Source of the DNA: Aquabacter sp040049275 | GTDB taxonomy: Bacteria > Pseudomonadota > Alphaproteobacteria > Rhizobiales > Xanthobacteraceae | Assembly (NCBI RefSeq): GCF_040049275.1 | Contig: NZ_JBDZDT010000002.1 | Span: forward strand, 1-64,000 | DNA length: 64,000 nucleotides | Direction: 5' to 3' | In this document: positions 53,770 to 61,861 of the stretch, one piece after another | Position numbering within the stretch: position 1 is the first letter of the stretch | Layout of the letters: each line of letters starts with the position of its first letter | Notes under the pieces: generated by a model | What the model saw: the letters and a program-made list of their open reading frames with translations, nothing else | Database searches by the model: none | What the model was told of the DNA's origin: nothing | Program-made: the position numbers and the translations under genes

Positions 53770-55772
53770 GGGCTTTCCTCCACGGTGGGAACGACGGTCC
53801 CGGAATAATGGCTGCGGATGCGGGCGCGCAGCAGTCCGGTGGGATCGTCCGGCACCATGCGCAGGACCTGCTCCCGGTTCTGGTCCTGCTCGGTCATCGG
53901 CCGCACCGCGACGGCCCCTGGAGGAGGGCCGGGCGGCGGCGGTGGAGGTTGGTTCTGCGCCTCACCGTTCGGCGCCGGCTGGGGCGGCGGCGCGTCCGCC
54001 TGCTTCTGCGGGGCGGGCGGCGGCTGTTGGGGCTGATCCTGCTTCTGGTTGCCGGCGGACGGGGCGGGCGGGTTCTGCTGCCCCGGCTTTTGCGGGTCCG
54101 GCTTCGGCTGGTCCTTCTTGGCCTCGTCCTTGCCGTCGCCCTGGGGCGGCGGAGGGGGAGACTGGCCGGCCTGCTTCTGGTCCGGCTGCTTTTGGTCCGG
54201 CTGCTTCTGCGGGTCGTCCTGCTTCTGTTGATCTTGCTTCTGCTGATCCTGCTTCTGCGGGTCCGGCTTGTTCTGGGCGCTGCCGCCGCCTTTCTTGTCG
54301 TCGGGCGACTGCTGGTTCTGCTGATTTTGGTTCTGGTTCTGCTGCTGGTCCTGCTGCTTCTTCTGCTGTTCCAGCGCCTTCAGCACGAGGTCGCGGTTGA
54401 AGGCTGCATCCGCATCGCCGGGGTTCGCGCTCAGCGCTGCATCGTAAGCCTTCACGGCGTCTTCCAGCTTGCCGGCGCGGGCGAGCGCATTGCCCTTGTT
54501 GTAGTCCGCGCCCGGAACGCCGGCGAAGGCGGAGGCCGCGCGCTCATAATCGCCACCCTTGTAGAGCGCGCTCGCCTGCCAGGCGGGGTTCTGGAAGTTC
54601 TTGGCCGCCGCCCGGTAATCCTCGCTCTGGAAGGCGCTGGCGCCCTTCTGGTCCGGCGTCTGCCACATGTCCCCCCAGGCGAGGCCCTCGGCGGGATCGC
54701 TGAAGGACTGGGCGCGCGCCTCCCACCCCGGCATGCCGCCGGCCAGCAGGACCGCGAGCGGGATGACGGCAAGCCAGCCCCTGCGGAAGGCGAGGGACGC
54801 CAGCAGTGCCACTGCGATCACGAACCAGGATCCCATATCCACCCATTGGTCGGCCGTCAGGCCGCTGCTCTGCAAGGGATTGCCGGAGGCGGCGCCCAGA
54901 GGGTTGGCGAAGATGGTGTCGAGATCGCGGCCGTCGGCGGTCAGGGACGTGAAGCGCCCATGCCCGGCGGCGGCGAGCTGCGCGAGGCTCTCCGCATCCA
55001 TTCGGGTGGTCAAAGGCGCGCCATCCTTGCCGCGCACGGGGCTGCCGTCGAAGCCCGTCAGGGGGCTACCGGTGCCGGTGCCGACGCCGATGACGCTCAC
55101 GGGATAGCCTGCCTGCGCGGCGGCGGTCACCGCGTTCCGCGTCAGCGTCGGCGATTCGCCGGCCCCGTCAGTGATGAGCACGATGCGGCCCGTGGGCGCG
55201 CCGGTATTCTTGAGCAGCTCCACCGCCCTTTGGACGGCAAGGTCCGGCCGGTCGTTCAGCACCGGCATGAGGTCGGTGGCGAGCTCCGGCAGCATCTGGG
55301 CGACCACGCGCCCGTCCTCGGTCAGAGGGGCGGCCACGAAGGGCGCGTCCGCATAGATGACCAGGGCCACCTGCCCCCCGCGCATGCGGCTGAGAATGTC
55401 CTCCACCTTGTGGCGTGCGGCGACGAGCCGGGACGGGTTCTGGTCCGTCGCGTTCATGGACTGGGCGAGGCTGAGCACCACCACGGTGGGATCCAGCCGG
55501 TCGAGGGCGGGCGCGGGCACCTTCTGCCAAGCGGGGCCCGCCATGGCGATGGCGGCCAGCACCCAGCCGGCGAACAGCGCCACCACAGGCCATTTGCGCC
55601 GGCCGGTCTCGTCGCGCAGCGCCAGATGCTTCAGGAGATGGGCATCCACCACGTGCCGCCAGTCGCTGCGCCCCGTGCCCATGCCGCGCCACGCCAAGCC
55701 GGCGAGGAGAAGCGCGGGCAGGATGGCGAACAGCCAGTCCGGGCGCAGGAAATGGAAGCCGGCCGGGATCAT
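53766..55772 (-). CDS. BatB-BatC fusion: degenerate VWA domain, TPR, Gln/Pro/Lys-rich tail
   Basis: 668 aa. Two N-terminal membrane helices (~12-30, 62-80), then a VWA domain (~95-300). Its metal site reads SLAQS at 101-105 where DxSxS is expected, so the key Asp is gone. Two further helices (~313-345), then TPR-like repeats (~375-465) of BatC type. Residues ~468-625 are low-complexity Gln/Lys/Asp/Pro with KQDQQ repeats. The C-terminus (~630-668) is conserved-looking. A BatB-BatC fusion is known in some proteobacteria. Confidence 0.85.
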   Translation of the reverse strand: MIPAGFHFLRPDWLFAILPALLLAGLAWRGMGTGRSDWRHVVDAHLLKHLALRDETGRRKWPVVALFAGWVLAAIAMAGPAWQKVPAPALDRLDPTVVVLSLAQSMNATDQNPSRLVAARHKVEDILSRMRGGQVALVIYADAPFVAAPLTEDGRVVAQMLPELATDLMPVLNDRPDLAVQRAVELLKNTGAPTGRIVLITDGAGESPTLTRNAVTAAAQAGYPVSVIGVGTGTGSPLTGFDGSPVRGKDGAPLTTRMDAESLAQLAAAGHGRFTSLTADGRDLDTIFANPLGAASGNPLQSSGLTADQWVDMGSWFVIAVALLASLAFRRGWLAVIPLAVLLAGGMPGWEARAQSFSDPAEGLAWGDMWQTPDQKGASAFQSEDYRAAAKNFQNPAWQASALYKGGDYERAASAFAGVPGADYNKGNALARAGKLEDAVKAYDAALSANPGDADAAFNRDLVLKALEQQKKQQDQQQNQNQNQQNQQSPDDKKGGGSAQNKPDPQKQDQQKQDQQKQDDPQKQPDQKQPDQKQAGQSPPPPPQGDGKDEAKKDQPKPDPQKPGQQNPPAPSAGNQKQDQPQQPPPAPQKQADAPPPQPAPNGEAQNQPPPPPPGPPPGAVAVRPMTEQDQNREQVLRMVPDDPTGLLRARIRSHYSGTVVPTVEESP

Positions 55773-56803
55773 GGCCGGGCTCCATCGGCTGATGCCTCAG
55801 CACGCGCCACCCGCCCCGTCCGCCGGAACAGGAGGGGCGCCACCAGGGCGGAGGCGAGGGCGAAGCTCAGCACCAGAGCAGCGCCGAGCGGCCATTGGAA
55901 CAGTGTGACGGTGGGGCTGAGATAGAGCGGTTCGCCGGCCACGGGCTCCATGCGGTCGATGTCGGCATAGATGGCGGCGAGGGCCGCCGCATCGCGGGCG
56001 CGGAAATAGCGGCCGCCGGTCATCTCGGCGATCTTGGCGAGCGCCCGCTCGTCGAGGTCGGCGGAGGGGTTGATCAGCCGCTGCCCAACCGCGAGCCGGT
56101 CGGCCCCCACGCCCACCGTGTAGATCTTCACTTGCTCCTGCTTGGCGGCTTCCGCGGCCTGCAGGGGCTCCAGCACGCCGGAATTGTTGGCGCCGTCCGT
56201 GAGGAGGACGAGGACGCGCTGCTCCGCCGGGCGGGTCTTCAGGATCTTCACCGCAAGGCCGATGGCATCGCCGATGGCCGTCTCCTGGCCCGTGAGGCCA
56301 ATCGACGAGGCGCCGAGCAGTTCGCGCACCACGTTGCGGTCGAAGGTGAGCGGCGTCTGCACATAGGCCCGGCTGCTGAACAGGATGAGCCCCACCCGGT
56401 CGCCCTTGCGGCCCTTGATGAACGCGTCCGCGACCGCCTTCACCACCGTGAGGCGGTCGGTGATCTTGCCGTCATGGGAGAAATCCTGGCGTGCCATGGA
56501 GCCGGAGAGGTCCACCGCCATCATGAGGTCGCGGCCTTCCACCGGCAGCGGGATCGGCCGCCCCACATAGGCCGGCCGCGCAGCGGCGATGACGAGGAGC
56601 AGCCAGATGAGCGCGAGGGTGGCGAGCCGGAAGAGGCGGCGCCGCCGGGCGCCGTCGGTCACGATCCCCGCTTTGTGGATCTCGCCGAAAAAGGGCACCC
56701 GCAGCGCCCCGGAGCGCGTCGCCTTGGCCGCCGGCACCAGGAAGCGGACGATGAGCGGCAGGGGGAGAAGCACGAAGGCCCAGAGCCATTGAAACTGGAT
56801 CAT
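55769..56803 (-). CDS. batA: BatA-like VWA-domain membrane protein
   Basis: 344 aa. Two N-terminal membrane segments (~7-25, 58-78), VWA domain with an intact MIDAS (Asp98, Ser100, Ser102 in MMAVDLSGSMARQ; second site TGQETAIGDAIG; third LTDGANNSG), and a C-terminal membrane helix (~310-332). ATGA overlaps at both ends. Expected to form a metal-dependent protein-binding partner for MoxR and the degenerate VWA protein. Confidence 0.9.
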   Translation of the reverse strand: MIQFQWLWAFVLLPLPLIVRFLVPAAKATRSGALRVPFFGEIHKAGIVTDGARRRRLFRLATLALIWLLLVIAAARPAYVGRPIPLPVEGRDLMMAVDLSGSMARQDFSHDGKITDRLTVVKAVADAFIKGRKGDRVGLILFSSRAYVQTPLTFDRNVVRELLGASSIGLTGQETAIGDAIGLAVKILKTRPAEQRVLVLLTDGANNSGVLEPLQAAEAAKQEQVKIYTVGVGADRLAVGQRLINPSADLDERALAKIAEMTGGRYFRARDAAALAAIYADIDRMEPVAGEPLYLSPTVTLFQWPLGAALVLSFALASALVAPLLFRRTGRVARAEASADGARP

Positions 56804-57318
56804 GCGTTGCCCCTGATCCAGCGTCGGACCGAGGTCACGAGGGCCTCGCGCGCGACGGCGTTCCCGCCCGGCGCGCCCGGCGGCAGGTAGGGCGCGAGCG
56901 CGATGAAGCGCCCGATCTCGGCCGGCACGCCGGCCTTGCCTTCCACGAGGAAGCGCTGCCAGCCATCTCCCGTAAGGCTTGCCGCCCCCGGGCCGCCGGC
57001 CTTGGTGAGGAGGATGCGGCGGATGAGGATGGCGGCAGCGGAGGCCACCGCACGGCTATCGGCATATCGCGCCTCGTCGCGGGCGATGGCTTTCAGCTCC
57101 TGCACGGCCCGGTAGCCGAGCGTCTGCCGGCGGCGCCATTCGAGGATGGCGCCGGTGATGAGGAGGAGCACCACCAGCCACACCACCACCCACCAGCCCG
57201 GCGCGAGAGGCCAGAAGGAGATGGCGTCCGGCAGGTGGATGTCCCTGAGGCCGGCGAGCGGGTCCGTTCCCGTTGCGCCGGGCGCCTGCTGGCCGGGAGG
57301 GGAGGCGAAATCCGGCAT
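56800..57318 (-). CDS. DUF4381 single-pass membrane protein
   Basis: 172 aa. One membrane segment (FWPLAPGWWVVVWLVVLLLITGAIL, ~35-60) after a Pro/Gly-rich start, then a helical cytoplasmic domain (RRQTLGYRAVQELKAIARD). This matches the DUF4381 protein regularly placed between DUF58 and BatA in proteobacterial MoxR operons. Function unknown. Confidence 0.85.
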   Translation of the reverse strand: MPDFASPPGQQAPGATGTDPLAGLRDIHLPDAISFWPLAPGWWVVVWLVVLLLITGAILEWRRRQTLGYRAVQELKAIARDEARYADSRAVASAAAILIRRILLTKAGGPGAASLTGDGWQRFLVEGKAGVPAEIGRFIALAPYLPPGAPGGNAVAREALVTSVRRWIRGNA

Positions 57319-57320
57319 GG

Positions 57321-58268
57321 TCAGGCCGCGCTCCCCCGTGTGCGCCGCGTCCGGGCCGGATTGAGGATGTCGGCCGGGTCCTCGCCGGTCCGGAGCGGCA
57401 GGAAGGCCATGCCGCGCTGGCGCGACATCTGCTCGATGATCTCCCGGCGCTCCGCGAACCGGCGGGCATAGGCCTCGCGGGCGGCGCGGCTGTCGGCATC
57501 AAGCACGGCGACGCCCGTCCCGTCGCTGACGCGGTACAGGCCGCGCTGCGGCGTCTCCGCCTCCAGCGCGTCATGGATGAACAGGTTCGAGACCTGGCAT
57601 TGCAGCGAGAGCCGGCCGAGTTCCCGCAGCGCCGGGTCGTCGAAATCATGGAAGTCGCTGATGATGAAGGCCAGCGTTCCCGGCCGCGAGACGTGGCGCA
57701 GCCGGGCGAGGGCGTCGGCAAGGCTCGGTTCGGAGGCGGGCGGCTCCGTGCCAAACCCATCCTGCGTGGCGTCCGCCATGGCTTTCACGAAGGCGAGGAT
57801 GCGGCTGCGGCTGCGCTGCGGCCGGTAGGAGACGACCCCGGACGGCATGAGCACCACCCCGCCGACGCGGTCGCCCTCGTCCAGCGAGAGCCAGGTGAGC
57901 ATGGCGGCGGCCCTGGCGGCCAGCACCGACTTGAAGCTGCCGCGGGTGCCGAACCGCATGAAGGTCCGCACGTCCAGCAGGATCAGAACCGGGCGTTCGC
58001 GCTCTTCCTGAAACAGCTTCGTGTGGGTCTTGCCGGTGCGGGCGGTTACCCGCCAGTCGATGGTGCGCACGTCGTCGCCCATCTGGTAGGCGCGCACCTC
58101 GTCGAATTCCATGCCCTGTCCGCGAAAGCTGGAGCGGTGGCCGCCGAGCTGCCGGCTGCGCGCGCGCGCCGAGCCGAGGCCGCGTCCCGCGCCCTTGGGG
58201 CGGGCGGCGATCAGCTCTTCCAGGCGCGCGACGACCCCTTTGAGGTCGTCTTCCGTCGCATCGCTCAT
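57321..58268 (-). CDS. DUF58-family protein
   Basis: 315 aa. The DUF58 core is clear: YQMGDDVRTIDWRVTARTGKTHTKLFQEER (motif near 80-109, with DDVRxIDWRxxAR). A degenerate VWA-like domain follows (LILLDVRTFMRFG). No membrane segment. Always found with MoxR ATPases; thought to be their adaptor or substrate. Two bases separate it from DUF4381. Confidence 0.9.
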   Translation of the reverse strand: MSDATEDDLKGVVARLEELIAARPKGAGRGLGSARARSRQLGGHRSSFRGQGMEFDEVRAYQMGDDVRTIDWRVTARTGKTHTKLFQEERERPVLILLDVRTFMRFGTRGSFKSVLAARAAAMLTWLSLDEGDRVGGVVLMPSGVVSYRPQRSRSRILAFVKAMADATQDGFGTEPPASEPSLADALARLRHVSRPGTLAFIISDFHDFDDPALRELGRLSLQCQVSNLFIHDALEAETPQRGLYRVSDGTGVAVLDADSRAAREAYARRFAERREIIEQMSRQRGMAFLPLRTGEDPADILNPARTRRTRGSAA

Positions 58269-58293
58269 GGGGCGCGGTCCCGCGGGGGCGTGT

Positions 58294-59322
<1,029 letters not shown>

Positions 59323-59431
59323 TTCCGAGCGGGCTTCCAGCCGCCCTCTATAACCCAACGGGGCACCGCGTCGCACCTTTCCAGATATGACTTTTCGGTA
59401 ATCTGTCCCCGGCTTTGGATTCCGGAGAGCG

Positions 59432-60454
59432 TCAGACGGCCACGAGGACGCCCTGCTTTCCGTTCTGCTTGACGTTGTACATGGCCGCGTCGGCGAGGCG
59501 CATCAGCTCGGTTCCGTCCCGCGAATGGGCGGGATAAAGGGCCACGCCGATGCTCGCTCCCACAACCACATTCACTGTATCGGCGCCGACGGCGAGGGCG
59601 TAGGGCTCGCAAAGCAGGGCGCAGAGCCGTTCTGCCTGTTTTTGCGCCGTCTCCCCGTCCGTGACGGGCGCCATGATCACGGCGAACTCGTCGCCGCTGA
59701 GGCGCGCGGTGACATCCTCGTTGCGCAGGCTGCCCCGCAGGCGCTGGGCGATGGCGCAGAGCAGCTTGTCGCCAACGGCATGCCCGTGGGTGTCGTTGAC
59801 CTGCTTGAAGCCGTCAATGTCGAGATAGAGCAGGGCGAAGAGGTCCCCGTGCCGGTCCGAATGGGAAACGGCGCGGGAAAGATGGTCGAGGAAGAGGATG
59901 CGGTTCCCGAGCCCCGTAAGGGAATCGTGGGTCGCCATGTGCCGGATCTGCTTTTCGATCCGGCGCCGTTCCTCGACCTCGTCCTCCAGCTGCCTGTTGC
60001 GCCGCTCCAGCTCCTCCATGGCGGCCTTCAGCCGGAGCTTGCTGATGTGCAGATCGAGGAAAACCGTGACCTTGGAGAGCAGCACCGCGTCATTGATGGG
60101 CTTGGCGATATAGTCGACCGCGCCGAAGGTGTAGCCCTTCAGCCGGTTGATGTCGTCGAGATAGGCGGCGGTGACGAAGATCACCGGGATGCCGCAGGTG
60201 GCCGGGTTCTCGCTGAGATAGGAGGCGACCTCGAACCCGTCCATGTCCGGCATCTGCACATCTAGGAGGATGAGCGCGAAATCGTGGTCGAGACAAAGGG
60301 CCAAGGCCTCATTACCGGAGCGCGCGAGATGGATCTCGGCCTTCACCGGCACGAGCAGGCGCCGCATGGCGGCAAGGTTGGCGGCGACGTCGTCCACCAC
60401 GAGGACCTTCGGCAGGGGCGCGTCGTCCGTCATTTCCTGGAGCAATTGGTTCAT
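59432..60454 (-). CDS. Response regulator with GGDEF diguanylate cyclase output
   Basis: 340 aa. Receiver (~14-135) with Asp21/Asp22, phospho-acceptor Asp65 (LILLDVQMPDMDG) and Lys in YIAKP. A coiled-coil linker (~140-170) precedes the GGDEF domain (~175-338), whose active-site motif is SGDEF, a variant that is usually still active. No RxxD I-site is evident four residues before it (TARL). Would make cyclic-di-GMP when phosphorylated by the hybrid kinase encoded upstream. ATGA-coupled to cheB. Confidence 0.92.
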   Translation of the reverse strand: MNQLLQEMTDDAPLPKVLVVDDVAANLAAMRRLLVPVKAEIHLARSGNEALALCLDHDFALILLDVQMPDMDGFEVASYLSENPATCGIPVIFVTAAYLDDINRLKGYTFGAVDYIAKPINDAVLLSKVTVFLDLHISKLRLKAAMEELERRNRQLEDEVEERRRIEKQIRHMATHDSLTGLGNRILFLDHLSRAVSHSDRHGDLFALLYLDIDGFKQVNDTHGHAVGDKLLCAIAQRLRGSLRNEDVTARLSGDEFAVIMAPVTDGETAQKQAERLCALLCEPYALAVGADTVNVVVGASIGVALYPAHSRDGTELMRLADAAMYNVKQNGKQGVLVAV

Positions 60455-61011
60455 GGTCTGTCGAGCTTATTGATGCAATCGGCAATGGCGGCGAGTGAGC
60501 CGCAGAAATCGGCGCCGGCCAGCTTCAGCGCTGCGGCGGGCATGGTCGGCGTTTCCGCTTCCTCCGGGTCCTGCACGAAGGCAAGGCCGCCTCGCTGCCG
60601 GATGGCGCGCAGGCCCTCGGCGCCGTCGGCGCTGGCGCCGGTCAGCACGACCCCCGCGAGTTCGGGGCCATAGGCTTCTGCCGCGCTACGGAAGAGCACG
60701 TCGATGGAGGGGCGCGAAAAGCCCACTTTTTCGTCAATCGAAAGGGCGAAGCGGCGGTCCCGCTCGATCAGCAGATGGTATCCGCGCGGGGCCACATGGA
60801 TGACGCCGGGCAAAACCGGCGTCCGTTCGCGCGCCGTGACCACCGGCACCCGGGCCCCGTGGGCGAGCATGTCAGCGAGCATGTCCGGCCCTTCGGAACC
60901 CACATGATTGACGATGACCACAGCGGCATGGAGATCGGCGTCGAGCTGCGCGATAAGGATTTTAAGCGCCAGCGGTCCCCCGGCCGATGCCCCTATTACC
61001 ACAGCCGCCAT
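60451..61011 (-). CDS. cheB: CheB-type methylesterase without receiver domain
   Basis: 186 aa from ATG 61011 (GAGGGATTG just before); a TTG one codon upstream is less likely. The catalytic triad is complete: Ser in GASAGGPLA (~8-14), His in VNHVGSE and Asp in TGASADGAEG. The N-terminal receiver of chemotaxis CheB is absent, so it is not regulated by its own phosphorylation. In a CheR/hybrid-kinase operon, this belongs to the non-chemotaxis CheB/CheR pairs. Confidence 0.9.
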   Translation of the reverse strand: MAAVVIGASAGGPLALKILIAQLDADLHAAVVIVNHVGSEGPDMLADMLAHGARVPVVTARERTPVLPGVIHVAPRGYHLLIERDRRFALSIDEKVGFSRPSIDVLFRSAAEAYGPELAGVVLTGASADGAEGLRAIRQRGGLAFVQDPEEAETPTMPAAALKLAGADFCGSLAAIADCINKLDRP

Positions 61012-61018
61012 CAATCCC

Positions 61019-61861
61019 TCAAAGGCTCGGCTTCAGTCGATATATCTGCGCTTCGGTGTCGACAATATGAAAATGCTGCTTTGCAGCAGAGAGCTGCAGG
61101 TTCTCCCGGGTCCCGACGCACAGGAACCCCCCCCGTACCAGCGTCTGGCTGAACAGAGACAAAACGCGCTCCTGAAGCCGGTCCGTGAAATAGATCAACA
61201 CGTTGCGGCAGAGGATCAGGTGGGCTTCGCAGAACACGCCGTCGGTCGCGAGATTGTGTTTCGCGAAAGTGACGTTGGAAACCAGCCGCTCGTCCATTTT
61301 CGCCCGGTCGTACCGGGCATGGTAATAATCGGACAGGCTTCCCGTCCCTCCGCTCGCGAGATAGCGGCGTGAGGCCTCCGGGATGTCCGAGGCCGGAAAG
61401 ATGCCCTCGCGCGCGCTAGCCAGCGAGGCGTCGGCGATGTCGGTGGCAAAGATGCGGGTGCGCGTGTAGAGCCCCGCCTCCATGAGCAGGATGGCGAGGG
61501 AATAGACCTCCTCGCCCCGCGCGCACCCGGCCTGCCAGATGTTGATCTGGGCGTAGGAGGCAAGGGTGGGCAGAACCTTTTCCCTCAGCGCCAGGAACAC
61601 ATCCGGATCACGGAAGAATTCCGAGACCGGCACGGAGAGCCCGGCGATCACGTCGCCGATCCGCTCCGGCTGGTGCAACACCTTGGCTGTTAAGTCCGAG
61701 ATGGAGGCCGCGCCGAACTGAAGGGCGAGATTGCGGATACGCCGGGTGATCGAAGCGCGGCCATAATCGCGGAAATCATAGCCGTGGCGCCGGTACAGCG
61801 CTTCGATGAACAGGTCGACCTCCAGGTCTTCCAGCGCGACGGCGTCGGTTTCCGGGATCAT
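61019..61861 (-). CDS. cheR: CheR-type methyltransferase
   Basis: 280 aa from ATG 61861, ATGA-coupled to the kinase; the upstream frame is kinase shadow. CheR N-terminal helical domain (~5-75, RRHGYDFRDYGRASITRRI), SAM site WQAGCARGEEVYSLAI (~118-133), and HLILCRNVLIYF (~222-233), the family hallmark. No TPR tail. No MCP-type receptor gene is seen here, so its glutamate substrate is unclear. Confidence 0.92.
   Translation of the reverse strand: MIPETDAVALEDLEVDLFIEALYRRHGYDFRDYGRASITRRIRNLALQFGAASISDLTAKVLHQPERIGDVIAGLSVPVSEFFRDPDVFLALREKVLPTLASYAQINIWQAGCARGEEVYSLAILLMEAGLYTRTRIFATDIADASLASAREGIFPASDIPEASRRYLASGGTGSLSDYYHARYDRAKMDERLVSNVTFAKHNLATDGVFCEAHLILCRNVLIYFTDRLQERVLSLFSQTLVRGGFLCVGTRENLQLSAAKQHFHIVDTEAQIYRLKPSL

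Noticed and set aside
54000..54360. Short near-tandem repeats that could suggest a CRISPR or satellite
   Set aside because: They encode the in-frame KQDQQ/PDQKQ tract of a real gene; there are no spacers.
53808..55925. Plus-strand frame full of Leu/Arg/Val opposite the VWA genes
   Set aside because: Antisense shadow of the Gln/Pro/Lys tract; no start signal.
59690..59705. SGDEF as evidence of an inactive cyclase
   Set aside because: SGDEF variants are usually catalytically competent, so no loss of function is claimed.
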